Positions 37,426 through 46,125 of a stretch of DNA of 64,000 nt are shown piece by piece; position 1 is the stretch's first letter, and each line of letters opens with the position of its first letter. A program made the position numbers and the translations under genes. Source of the stretch: Streptomyces tubercidicus (lineage in GTDB: Bacteria > Actinomycetota > Actinomycetes > Streptomycetales > Streptomycetaceae). The stretch covers positions 7,812,001-7,876,000 of the forward strand of contig NZ_CP114205.1 of NCBI RefSeq assembly GCF_027497495.1, in the 5' to 3' direction. The notes beneath the pieces were generated by a model. The model was given only the letters and a program-made list of their open reading frames with translations. It was not told the origin of the DNA and did not search any database.

Positions 37426-38166
37426 TCAGGAGCAGGGCTTGTAGAAGTGCTTCCAGCCGTCGCCGGGCATGGACGGCGGCTCGTTTGTCGTCCCGAACTC
37501 CCCGTACTTGACCTGAAGGTCGTAGTCATAGTTCCCGGGACCGCTGCCCGGCTTCGTCAGACGTACGTCCCGGTCCAGCGTTCCGTCACCGGCGTTGTTG
37601 AGGATCGCCAGGTCCGGGTACGCGTCGCCGCCGTAATTGGCGATCCGAAGCTGCTGAGCCTCGCCCAGGTCGCCGATGTCGGAGTGCCGGGACTTGGCGG
37701 AGGCCAGGTTCGACCGCTTGAGCGGGCCGGGCCGGTAGTCCGCGACGCGCGCCGTCGCGGGGTCATCCCCGTCGGCCGGCGTGACGAGGTTGACGACCAT
37801 GTCCAGGGTGCCGTCGCGCTGGAAGTCGGCGACCGCGGCGGTCGTGACCTCCCCCTTCTTCGCGCCGAGAAGCTGGCTGACGGCGTGCTTGGGGCCGAAC
37901 GAGCCGTTCGCGGTGCCCCACTGGATCGTCATCTTGGTGCCGGTGAGGCCGGGATTGCTGATCTTGTCCGGGTGGCGGTCGCCATCAAGGTCGCCGACCA
38001 GCGTCGTGGCATCGGCCAGGCACGGGGCCGTCATCGCGGCTCCCTTGCCGGACGACGCTGCCGGGGCCGGCGCGGCGACCGCTTGGGCCTGGAAGCCGGC
38101 GAACGTCAGGGGCAGGGCAATGGCCGCGGCCGGCACGGCGATCAGCTGTAAACGCTTACGACGCAT
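37426..38166 (-). CDS. Secreted VCBS/FG-GAP-repeat protein
   Basis: A 246-residue exported protein. The signal peptide is MRRKRLQLIAVPAAAIALP to about residue 32 (AQAVA-AP). The mature part has short propeller-like repeats with calcium-loop patterns (GDLDGDRHPD, ADFQRDGTLD, NAGDGTLD). Such proteins often bind surfaces or calcium; no catalytic motif is seen. It converges with the metallopeptidase gene. Confidence 0.8.
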   Translation of the reverse strand: MRRKRLQLIAVPAAAIALPLTFAGFQAQAVAAPAPAASSGKGAAMTAPCLADATTLVGDLDGDRHPDKISNPGLTGTKMTIQWGTANGSFGPKHAVSQLLGAKKGEVTTAAVADFQRDGTLDMVVNLVTPADGDDPATARVADYRPGPLKRSNLASAKSRHSDIGDLGEAQQLRIANYGGDAYPDLAILNNAGDGTLDRDVRLTKPGSGPGNYDYDLQVKYGEFGTTNEPPSMPGDGWKHFYKPCS

Positions 38167-38313
38167 CTCGAACTCCTCAGGTTGTCGTTGTTGAGAAGTG
38201 AGATGCCGTCAGCACACGGGAGGTTTATGTCAGTTCGCTGTATTACACAACCGTGACGTGCGAACGGGAGAGCGGCACGACCCGGCTGCTCCGTCCTCTC
38301 GCCCGGCCGGTTT

Positions 38314-38874
38314 TCACTGACCCACCCTGCCGTCGACGCACTCGCGCAACAGGTCGGCGTGCCCGCAGTGACGGGCGTACTCCTCGACCCTGTGCACCAG
38401 CAGCTCCCGGACCACGATCCCGTCCTTCCCCACACGCGCGCCGAGGTCCGGGTGCCCGGCCAGCGCGGCGTCGGTCGCGGCCTGCTCACGCTCCAGATCG
38501 GAGTACGCGGCATCGACCGCCGTCTGCTCGGCGACCACTCCGTTGAAGTCCGCGTCACGCTCGCCGTACAGCTTCGGCAGCGGGTCACCGTCGCTGATCC
38601 AGTTGCGCCAGTCCCGTTCCACCTCGGCGAGGTGCCGAACCAGGCCGAGCAGCGACATCGTCGACGGTGGAACCGACCGCCGGGCCATTTGCTCCGCGTC
38701 CAGGCCCGCGCACTTCATCCGCAGGGTCATGCGGTAGTTCGTCAGGTAGTCCTGCAGCGTCGCAAGCTCGCCCTCCGGACTGGGGCCTTCGCTGTTGCGC
38801 GGGTCGTCGTCCGGATCGGCCCACATGTCGGTGTAGACGGTTGCCTGGCTCCATCGTGCGGGTTGGTCAGTCAT
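38314..38874 (-). CDS. DinB-like (DUF664) protein
   Basis: A 186-residue four-helix protein. Metal-ligand His positions of the DinB/DUF664 fold are visible: LVRHLAEVERDW near residue 72, and the later HRVEEYARHCGHADLLRE. The family includes mycothiol-dependent and other thiol transferases, so a thiol-dependent reaction is possible but unassigned. The ATG MTDQPARW is chosen over an upstream start. Confidence 0.85.
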   Translation of the reverse strand: MTDQPARWSQATVYTDMWADPDDDPRNSEGPSPEGELATLQDYLTNYRMTLRMKCAGLDAEQMARRSVPPSTMSLLGLVRHLAEVERDWRNWISDGDPLPKLYGERDADFNGVVAEQTAVDAAYSDLEREQAATDAALAGHPDLGARVGKDGIVVRELLVHRVEEYARHCGHADLLRECVDGRVGQ

Positions 38875-39004
38875 ACGGGGCATGTTCGTCTGCGACGGCC
38901 AGGTCCGCTACTGATTTCTTGAGCCCGCTGGCCCGAGACGAGTGGTTCGGGCGAGCGGGCTCCGTCACGGGCGGTCGCAGAGGTACGCGAAATCGGTGGT
39001 CCGG

Positions 39005-39595
39005 CTATCCCGCTTGTTGGCCTTCGGCCGGGACCCGCCAGGCACGTCCGATCATGCGCATCAGAGCCGGATCCACGATCAGATGTCGAAGCGGCCGGAT
39101 CGCCGCCATATAGACCTTTCCGAACAGCCCGTTCGGCTTCACCAGAACCGCCATCTGACCGCGGTAGCCACCGCACCAATCCGGGACCCAGCCGATGTGC
39201 ATCACCGCGTGCACGGTCCGGTTGGCCACCTCCGCCGCCCATTCGCGGTCCGTCAGGTAGACGGGGGTGAGCGGAAGCGCCCGGAAGCCGGGTCCGGGCG
39301 GGGCAGCACGGAGATCCGCCGGCAACCTGTCGCGGAGAGTCTGCACCCGCGCGCCGAGACCGGAGCCGGGCCGGTCCCAGCCGAGCAGTGCGCCGAGCTT
39401 CCAGCGGAGCGCGAAGAGTGGGCGGGTTGCACCGGAGAACCGACCGCTCCCGGAGGTCATTTGCCGGACCAGGCGCGTGAGGTCGTCCGGGCCTCCGGGC
39501 GTGGGCAGCGCCCATACGTCCTCCAGCCGGAAGTCGGGCGTCAGGTCGTGAATCCGCCAGGGAAGTGAGGAGTGCGCGGTGTTCGGAAGTCTCAT
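39005..39595 (-). CDS. DUF2867 family protein
   Basis: A 196-residue protein with the DUF2867 pattern (ending in LFGKVYMAAIRPLRHLIVDP followed by ALM). The function is unknown; the domain is often fused to NAD-dependent epimerases elsewhere but stands alone here. The start is the ATG after AAGGCGG. Confidence 0.8.
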   Translation of the reverse strand: MRLPNTAHSSLPWRIHDLTPDFRLEDVWALPTPGGPDDLTRLVRQMTSGSGRFSGATRPLFALRWKLGALLGWDRPGSGLGARVQTLRDRLPADLRAAPPGPGFRALPLTPVYLTDREWAAEVANRTVHAVMHIGWVPDWCGGYRGQMAVLVKPNGLFGKVYMAAIRPLRHLIVDPALMRMIGRAWRVPAEGQQAG

Positions 39596-39630
39596 TGGTG
39601 GCCGCCTTGTTGAGTACAGAGGAGTACGTG

Positions 39631-41625
39631 TCACCGGGGCCCGACGGCCGCTGACTGCCGACGCCTGTCCCATTCGGCCATCAGGCCGAACAGGGCGAAC
39701 CTGTCGAGTACGGGCTGGTCAGGGTGGATCTCGCGATAGCGCCGATAGACGTTGACCACGACTCGTTCGGTGTCCAGCCAGCCGGCGTACTCGGCCAGAT
39801 CGATCCCGAACGCCGCCTCCTGGAAGTCAAGGCCCTTGGCGTAGGCGGCGTCGGCCTGTTCGACGATATGGCCGAAGTAGTCCCGCACGGCGCGGATCCC
39901 GTTGGCGTCCGTCACCGGGCCATGGCCTGGCACCACCGTCGTCGCGCCGAGGCTGATCATCGCGTCGCAGGCGGCGATCCAGTTGGCGAGGGGGCCACTC
40001 CATACGATCGGTGTGCACCCGATGAACAACAGGTCGCCCGCGAACAGCACTCCCGCATCGGGGATGTGCACCACCGTGTCCGCCTCGGTGTGGGCGGGCC
40101 CGAGATTGAGCAACTGCACCTCGCGACCGCCCACGTCGAGGGCAAGCCGCCGGTCGAAGGTCCGGTCGGGAGCGCGCAGACGGATGCCGCCGAAGTCGAA
40201 CTGCCCGAAGCGGTCCCGCAGATACGGCGTGAGCGTCGGTCCGAGGTCCATGACCTGTAGGGCCGCGGTCAGTTCGGGCACCATCTCGGTGTGCATCTCG
40301 TGCGCCGTCCCCTCGGCGGCGATGACGCGCACCGAGCCGGGCAGCAGCTGGCCGCCGTGGGTGTGGTCGCCGTTGGCGTGGGTGAGCACGGCCTGGCGCA
40401 GCGGATGCCGGTCCGTGACCGGCCGCATGCCCGACAGCATTTCGGCGGTGAGCGGCAGGTCGTACAGCGTATCGACCAGCAGCGAGGCACCGTCGCCCGC
40501 GATCAGCCCCGCATTGCTCCAGCCGTACCCGCCATCGGGCAGCAGCCACGCCCAGACGCCGTCGCCGACCTGATGCAGCCCCTTGGTGTACGGCATGGCG
40601 GAGGCGGCCGGGTTGACCCGCGGCCGACGGGGCTGCGCGGTGGGGTCGGGCCGGGCGGCGAGCGGATGGGGAGGGGCACTGGCCCGTACGGTCTGCCGTA
40701 CCTCGCCCAGCCCGTCGGCGCGCAGCGACACCACATCGCCGTCCTTGAGCCAGCCGCGGAACGCCGCGAGATCGCCGAAGTCGAGGTGTTCCAGCAGACA
40801 GCAGCCGGGAACGGTGCCCGAGCCGAAGACATCTCCCGGTCGGAGCTCGACTCCCCGGGAGGCGTAGGAGATGACTTCGCCGAACGTCCAGTCCATGGAC
40901 TCGGTACGGCCGGTCCCGACCAGCTCGCCATTGACCTCGGCCCGCACCTGGAGCGCGAGCCTGCCGTCCAGGTCGAAGGGCAGCTCGTCCGGTGTGACCA
41001 GCCACTGCCCGAGCGTGGACGCACCATCCTTGCCCTTCGCCTGGCCGATCTTGAGCTGGCCCTCCAGGCCCTGCAGGTCGCGGGCGCTCCAGTCGCAGAA
41101 GAGGGTGTAGCCGGCGATATGACCTTCGGCCTGCTGGGGCGTCAGATCCTGGCCCGCGGTGCCGATCACGGCGGCGATCTCCAGCTCGAAGTCGAACCAG
41201 GCGCTGCCGGGGGAGATGGGCACCTCGTCATGGGGGCCGATGACGCTGGCGGTGTTGGCGAAGTAGAAGGCGGGGATCTGGTACCAGGTCCGCTCCAGCG
41301 GTCCCGTATCGCCGACGGCCTTGCGGCAAGCGCGGATGTGGTCAAGGAAGCACAGGCAGTCCCGGATCGACGGGGGCCTGGGGAGCGGGGCTTTGAGCGT
41401 GACGTCGGCCGGCGCGACGACATCAGCGGGCTCGGCGAGCGCGCGCCGGCCCGCCTGCCGCAGCGTGGAGCCGAGCAGTTCGATCAGCGAAGTGCCGTCC
41501 GGTAACGCATGGATCAGATCGCCGTTGATGACACCGACCCGATCGGGACCGACCTGATCGGGACCGACCCGATCGGCACCGGCCCGGTCGCCGTCATTCG
41601 TGGCGGCGTAGGTGACGAAGCGCAA
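39631..41625 (-). CDS. Fusion of fumarylacetoacetate-hydrolase domain and metallo-beta-lactamase-fold domain
   Basis: One 664-residue frame. Residues 1-320 are an FAH-type metal hydrolase (FDFELEIAAVIG, DWSARDLQG, GPGDVFGSGT-like ELRPGDVFGSGTVPG). Residues 350-650 are an MBL hydrolase with LTHANGDHTHGG, GPAHTEADT, AGDLLF and VPGHGPV; the first zinc-motif His pair is H-A-N. The linker holds an internal Met (MPYTKGLHQ) where a separate MBL protein would begin, so two genes probably fused. A D-R/Q-V-G-P repeat expands the N-terminus. It is divergent from the TetR gene, its likely repressor. The pathway is unknown; aromatic or lactone breakdown fits. Confidence 0.85.
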   Translation of the reverse strand: MRFVTYAATNDGDRAGADRVGPDQVGPDRVGVINGDLIHALPDGTSLIELLGSTLRQAGRRALAEPADVVAPADVTLKAPLPRPPSIRDCLCFLDHIRACRKAVGDTGPLERTWYQIPAFYFANTASVIGPHDEVPISPGSAWFDFELEIAAVIGTAGQDLTPQQAEGHIAGYTLFCDWSARDLQGLEGQLKIGQAKGKDGASTLGQWLVTPDELPFDLDGRLALQVRAEVNGELVGTGRTESMDWTFGEVISYASRGVELRPGDVFGSGTVPGCCLLEHLDFGDLAAFRGWLKDGDVVSLRADGLGEVRQTVRASAPPHPLAARPDPTAQPRRPRVNPAASAMPYTKGLHQVGDGVWAWLLPDGGYGWSNAGLIAGDGASLLVDTLYDLPLTAEMLSGMRPVTDRHPLRQAVLTHANGDHTHGGQLLPGSVRVIAAEGTAHEMHTEMVPELTAALQVMDLGPTLTPYLRDRFGQFDFGGIRLRAPDRTFDRRLALDVGGREVQLLNLGPAHTEADTVVHIPDAGVLFAGDLLFIGCTPIVWSGPLANWIAACDAMISLGATTVVPGHGPVTDANGIRAVRDYFGHIVEQADAAYAKGLDFQEAAFGIDLAEYAGWLDTERVVVNVYRRYREIHPDQPVLDRFALFGLMAEWDRRRQSAAVGPR
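41533..41592. repeat. Four 15-base in-frame tandem units
   Basis: Units ACCGACCCGATCGGG, ACCGACCTGATCGGG, ACCGACCCGATCGGC and a diverged fourth lie inside the fusion gene, adding pentapeptide units to the FAH N-terminus. Confidence 0.8.
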
Positions 41626-41695
41626 AACAACCTCCCCATCTCATCTTCCTATGTTGGTCAGCATAGAATATTATTGCTAGCACAGAGGAGGTGTC
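41626..41695. promoter_or_regulatory. Divergent promoter/operator, FAH-MBL and TetR
   Basis: A 70-base AT-rich gap between divergent starts. It holds the imperfect palindrome TGTTGGTCAGCA near 41654-41665 and a related TTGCTAGCACA, a plausible TetR site covering both promoters. Confidence 0.5.
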
Positions 41696-42331
41696 GTGAC
41701 AACGCGACGAGAGCAGACCAGTCACGAAAGCAGCGAGCTGATCCTCAGGGCAGCGGCAGAGCTGTTCGCGGCGAAGGGCTATCGACAGACCACATTCGCC
41801 GACGTGGCCGAGCGGTCCGGCATCAGCAGGGGATCGATCCCCTGGCACTTCGGCAGCAAGGAGGGCCTCCTGCTGGCCGTCCTCGAACGCTCGGTGGACC
41901 TGATCCGCGCCGGACTCGTCGAAGAGCCGGGGGAGCGGGTGGAGCCGGAGGAGGCGGCGGCGGGGTTCGACCGCCTGCTGGGGGGCGCCGACGCCCTGTT
42001 CGCCCAGCCCACCACCAAGCTCTTCGTCACGCTCCTGGTGGAGGCACTGGAACCGGGCTCACCCATCCACGGCCGCTACGTCGAGATCCACAACACCCTG
42101 CGCGACCATTGCCGACGCTGGCTGGAGCGACTCCCCCTGCCGCCCGGCCTGTCCGCCGAAACGCTGTCCGTCACCCTCATCGGCGCCGGCATCGGCATCC
42201 ACCAGCAGTGGCTGCTGGCCCCCGAACGCGTCGACCCGAAGCAGGCACTCGCCGCGCTGCGCACGCTGGTGGCGGGGGCGGTGCTGTCGGCCGACGGTGA
42301 GCCGCCGACCGGGGGTGAGCTCGGGAGGTGA
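41696..42331 (+). CDS. TetR-family transcriptional regulator
   Basis: A 211-residue repressor. The N-terminal helix-turn-helix is TTFADVAERSGISRGSIPWH, with FGSKEGLLLAVLE after it, and the C-terminal part is the ligand-binding helical domain. GTG start after AGGAGGTG. Divergent from the FAH-MBL gene, which it probably controls. Confidence 0.92.
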   Translation: MTTRREQTSHESSELILRAAAELFAAKGYRQTTFADVAERSGISRGSIPWHFGSKEGLLLAVLERSVDLIRAGLVEEPGERVEPEEAAAGFDRLLGGADALFAQPTTKLFVTLLVEALEPGSPIHGRYVEIHNTLRDHCRRWLERLPLPPGLSAETLSVTLIGAGIGIHQQWLLAPERVDPKQALAALRTLVAGAVLSADGEPPTGGELGR

Positions 42332-42498
42332 GCTGGGGCCGCCCTGCGGCCGAGTTCCTTGGTACGTACGGGAGTTGGGGCCGGGGGAGGCGACGCCTCA
42401 GCTCCGGTCCCCCCTCCCCGCCCCCGGCCACCCCGCCGCGGCCACCCGCGCCGATCAGCTCGATCACAACGTCATCGCCGGGGGTAGCCACCAGAACG

Positions 42499-43275
42499 TC
42501 AACGCAGGGTGTAGCCACCGTCCGGATACAGGGTCGAACCGGTCGTGAAGCCATTGGTGAAGAGGAACAACACGGCCTGGGCGATCTCATCCTCCGTACC
42601 GAGCCGACCGAGGACGGTGTCCCTTCGGTACTGGGCGAACGCCGCCTCCCGGTCCTCCTGCGGGCGGTGCGCCCAGAGATTGCCGTCGACGGTACCGGGC
42701 GAGACGACATTGACCCGAACCGGTGCCAGCTCCACGGCCAGGCCCCGGCCCAGCCCCTCGATCGCTGCGTTGCAGGCCGCATAGGCGGGCGCGGCGGCCG
42801 GCGGACGGGCGCCCGCGGCACCGGCCATCAGGACGACGGAGCCGTCCTCCGCCAGCTTGGACGCGGCCGACCTGACCGCGTGGTACTGCCCCCAGAACTT
42901 GGAAACAAAGGGACTTTCGGCATCCTCATCGCTCAACTCCCGCATGGGGCCGACCCGGTAGGAGGCGGCGGAGGTGAAGAGGTGGTCGACGCGGTCGAGC
43001 TCCGCGAAGAACGAGGCGAGCGAGGAACGGTCCGTGGTGTCCACGGCCCGCCAGCGCGCATGGCCGCCCAGTTCCGCCGCGGCCGCGACGAGACGGGCAG
43101 GGGTACGCCCACCGAGGACGACGTGGGCGCCCGCCGCGACCGCTTGGTGAGCGACACGTAAGCCGATACCGGACCCACCTCCGATCAGGACGACAGTCCG
43201 TCCACGAAGAGGGCCGGCATCGGGGAGACCGTGGGCGCGGGCGCGGGCGTGGTCGTGGCAAGGCAGTTCATCCAT
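42499..43275 (-). CDS. Short-chain dehydrogenase/reductase with altered catalytic residues
   Basis: About 258 residues. The nucleotide site VLIGGGSGIGLR is normal, and the C-terminus VRVNVVSPGTVDG is typical. The catalytic Ser position reads VLMAGAAG and the YxxxK reads YAACN, so Ser and Lys are both replaced. An SDR subgroup with this divergence exists; activity is uncertain. The ATG MDELPCHDH is the preferred start, with a GTG 15 codons upstream as alternative. Confidence 0.8.
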   Translation of the reverse strand: MDELPCHDHARARAHGLPDAGPLRGRTVVLIGGGSGIGLRVAHQAVAAGAHVVLGGRTPARLVAAAAELGGHARWRAVDTTDRSSLASFFAELDRVDHLFTSAASYRVGPMRELSDEDAESPFVSKFWGQYHAVRSAASKLAEDGSVVLMAGAAGARPPAAAPAYAACNAAIEGLGRGLAVELAPVRVNVVSPGTVDGNLWAHRPQEDREAAFAQYRRDTVLGRLGTEDEIAQAVLFLFTNGFTTGSTLYPDGGYTLR

Positions 43276-43474
43276 GGCAGCAGGCTCCGAGGGCTGAGTT
43301 TCATGGGCAGTGATTCCCACACCCCGCAGCGCGCCAGCCGATCAAGGTATTCCTCAGCCCTGCCATCCCGTGAGGTGGCTAGTGGACGGCGTGGGCGATT
43401 TGTTTCCTCGTACCCCTTCCAGGGAATGATCTGTGCAACTGTGCGAGGATTTCAGTGAGTCGGGGGGCTTGCTC

Positions 43475-43789
43475 ATGAGCAGTACGTCACGGTCGTATCA
43501 GAATGGCGCGGAGGCGGATGACGCCGAGCCTGAGCCGAAGCGACCCAAGGTGAAGCAGATCGCGCTCAAGCCGCCCTCCCCGGGGCCGCTGCCCGACGGG
43601 GGCACCAAGCGTTTCAGCGACGAGCACCTCGACCCCCTCGCCTCGATGCTGGCCAAGGTCAACAACGGCGAGCCCATACCGGCTCCCGGGGACAGGGTGG
43701 ACAGCGAGGACCGCGACATCCATGAGGAGGAGTGGCGGGCGCATGACCGCCACGGCCCCTATGGGCAAAGGCGTCGCCGCAGGAATTAG
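43475..43789 (+). CDS. Small charged protein of unknown function
   Basis: A 104-residue hydrophilic protein, MSSTSRSYQNGAEADD at the start and an Arg-rich end (GQRRRRRN). Acidic and basic stretches alternate and no domain is recognised; it is probably disordered. GGGGGG upstream of the ATG gives a weak ribosome-binding site. Confidence 0.5.
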   Translation: MSSTSRSYQNGAEADDAEPEPKRPKVKQIALKPPSPGPLPDGGTKRFSDEHLDPLASMLAKVNNGEPIPAPGDRVDSEDRDIHEEEWRAHDRHGPYGQRRRRRN

Positions 43790-44028
43790 CGCGACTCGGC
43801 GATGGCGGTCATGCGCCGTTTGCTATGTCCTCCTCGCTCCTCGACGCCGGTGCGGGGTGGGGGAGGGCGGTCAGCGGCGGGGTCGACGGGAGGGCTAGGA
43901 CGACGGCCGGGTGGCCTCTCGGTGTGGCTGGCGACTCGTCGCTGTTCAAGTGAAAAATGATGACGCCTTCGGCATGGCGCTGCATGCCGTTGCCGTCCCA
44001 TTGACTATCCAGGTGCTATTCAGGTGCC

Positions 44029-44397
44029 ATGACCCTTCGTCACCCCGCAGAGCGGGGCGGAGACCGGCGGGGGCGGTTTGCCGAACTGGCCGCGAAATCC
44101 TCGCATTTCACCAGCTCTCCCGCCTTCTTTGTGCTCTGCCTCGCGCTGATCGCACTGTTCCTGGCCGTTCATTTCGCGCATCTGCCGCTGGGATGGCAAC
44201 TGCTGGCGGGGGACCTCATGACAGCGGTGACCCTGCTCCTCCTCGCCTTGCTGAAGAATTCCGAACTTCGCGCGGAACATGCGATCCAGCGGAAGCTCGA
44301 CGCCTTGGCAGCCGCCCTGCTGGAGACCCGCGAAGGACAGGAGGGAGAGGCGGCGGAGGAACTCAGGAGAGTGATTCGCCTGGAGGACGAGACGTAG
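44029..44397 (+). CDS. Low-affinity iron permease-like membrane protein
   Basis: A 122-residue protein with two hydrophobic helices (about 30-50 and 55-75) and a charged C-terminal helix, matching the PF04120 pattern (LGWQLLAGDLMTAVTLLLLALL). Despite the family name, iron transport by the bacterial members is not established. Confidence 0.7.
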   Translation: MTLRHPAERGGDRRGRFAELAAKSSHFTSSPAFFVLCLALIALFLAVHFAHLPLGWQLLAGDLMTAVTLLLLALLKNSELRAEHAIQRKLDALAAALLETREGQEGEAAEELRRVIRLEDET

Positions 44398-44554
44398 CCC
44401 GGCGATCAGTATCACCGAGCGGGGGAGCCGTTCGTCGGGCCGGCGCGGCATCTGCCGCGAAAAGGACCATAGGGGAAGCCGGTCTCGACGAACGGCAGGT
44501 CACTGGCACGGCATCCAGGCCGGCACCTCCGCCAGCCGGACTGTCTCGCGAAGC

Positions 44555-45688
44555 CTACGGATGCAGAACCACCTTCGTGTACCCCTCGATGCGCTTGTCG
44601 AACTTGTCGTAAGCCGAGGGGGCCTGGTCCAGGGGCAGGTCGTGTGAGACGACGAAGCTCGGTTTCGCGCGGCCCTCGATGATCATGTCGCGCAGGAACC
44701 GGTTGTAGCGCTTCACATTGCACTGCCCCGTACCTATCCGCAGCCCCTTCTCGAAGAGCTTGCCGATCGACACCAGGAGCATGCCCCGCTTGGCCTGTTC
44801 ATCCGGGCCGCCCGGATCCGCCGGTACGTACAGGCCGGGTACGCCCAGGGCACCGGTGGCGCGGACCGTTTCGACGAGCGAGTTCAGCACGGTCGCCGGT
44901 TCCTCGCGCGCCGCGCCGTGCGCCATCGCCTGGTAGCCGACGGCGTCCACGCCCTTGTCCGTGCCGACGCCCTCCGTCTGGTCCTTGATCTGCTCCACCG
45001 GATTGCCCTCGGCGAAGTTGACCGGAACCGCGCCGATCTCCTCGGCCTTCGCCAGCCGCTCGGGCACCCGGTCCACGACGAAGACCTTGCTCGCGCCGCG
45101 CAGCAGCGCCGAGTAGGCGGCCATCAGCCCGACCGGTCCGCCGCCGTATACCGCGACGTTCTCCCCGGGGCGTACCTGGGCGAGTTCGCAGCCGTGGTAC
45201 CCGGTGGGGAAGATGTCGGCGAGCAGGATGAAGTCGCTCTCGTGCTCATTTCCCGGTGGCAGCTTCAGGCAGTTGAAGTCGGCGTAGGGGACGCGCAGAT
45301 ATTCGGCCTGGCCGCCCGCCCAGGGGCCCATGGCGACATAACCGTAAGCGCCGCCCGCAAATCCCGGATTGACGGTCTGACAGAATCCCGTGAATCCCTC
45401 GACGCAATTGTCGCAGAATCCGCAGGCGACATTGAAGGGCATGACCACCCGGTCGCCCTCCTTGAGGGAGGTGACGCCCTGGCCGAGCTCCTCGATGATT
45501 CCCATGTTCTCGTGCCCGAAGACGATGCCCGGCTCGGCTGCCGTACGGCCTTCGTACATATGCAGGTCCGAGCCGCAGATCGCGGTGGAGGTGACCCTGA
45601 CGATCGCCTCGTTGGGGTGCTGGATTCCGGGCTTGTCAACATTCTCGACAGCTACCGAGAACGGTCCTTTGTAGACGACGGCTTTCAT
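44555..45688 (-). CDS. Zinc-dependent alcohol/formaldehyde dehydrogenase (glutathione-independent type)
   Basis: The 377 residues have catalytic zinc ligands in AICGSDLH and FGHENMG, the structural-zinc lobe CGFCDNCVEGFTGFC, and the NAD site VAVYGGGPVGLMAAY. The central insert with LADIFPTGYHGCELA is typical of the PFDH-like subgroup, which oxidises formaldehyde or aldehydes without glutathione. The ATG (MKAVVYKG) follows GGGAGGTGG. Confidence 0.92.
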   Translation of the reverse strand: MKAVVYKGPFSVAVENVDKPGIQHPNEAIVRVTSTAICGSDLHMYEGRTAAEPGIVFGHENMGIIEELGQGVTSLKEGDRVVMPFNVACGFCDNCVEGFTGFCQTVNPGFAGGAYGYVAMGPWAGGQAEYLRVPYADFNCLKLPPGNEHESDFILLADIFPTGYHGCELAQVRPGENVAVYGGGPVGLMAAYSALLRGASKVFVVDRVPERLAKAEEIGAVPVNFAEGNPVEQIKDQTEGVGTDKGVDAVGYQAMAHGAAREEPATVLNSLVETVRATGALGVPGLYVPADPGGPDEQAKRGMLLVSIGKLFEKGLRIGTGQCNVKRYNRFLRDMIIEGRAKPSFVVSHDLPLDQAPSAYDKFDKRIEGYTKVVLHP

Positions 45689-45861
45689 TTGCTGCCACCT
45701 CCCGCTCAGCGAAGAGTGCGCATGGATTCCCGCCCCATTGGCGTGAGCTATCACTCATGATTCTCCGGTCTGCTGGGCGGGGCAAGCCGCTAATCTATGA
45801 GGGAATATCCACTTTCTGGTATCGCAATGTCGCACCGAGCAGCGAAAGAGGAGGGCGACAC

Positions 45862-46053
45862 GTGGCAGCACAGCGACTCGGGACCTTGCTCGTCCCGGTA
45901 CCCGGCCTGTCCGGCACCACGTACCCGCCCGGCACCACGGTTACCGTCCGTGGTCGCGGTGCGACGGTCGATGCCTTTGTGAACGGCGACTGGCTCCCGC
46001 TGTCGTGGTGGGAGTTCTCCGACGGTCTCCGTGAGGACATCGCCGACCGCTGA
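45862..46053 (+). CDS. Small protein of unknown function
   Basis: A 63-residue protein starting MAAQRLGTLLVPVPGL, with a beta-rich middle (TVTVRGRGATVDAFVNGDWL). The GTG start sits after AGAGGAGGG, good evidence of translation. Divergent from the dehydrogenase gene. No family known to me. Confidence 0.55.
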   Translation: MAAQRLGTLLVPVPGLSGTTYPPGTTVTVRGRGATVDAFVNGDWLPLSWWEFSDGLREDIADR

Positions 46054-46125
46054 CTGGCCTTCCCACCTGCGGATTCGTCGTGCAGGACGCGGCGAAAGCG
46101 ATGAAAGCGGCGGAATCAGCCGCCG

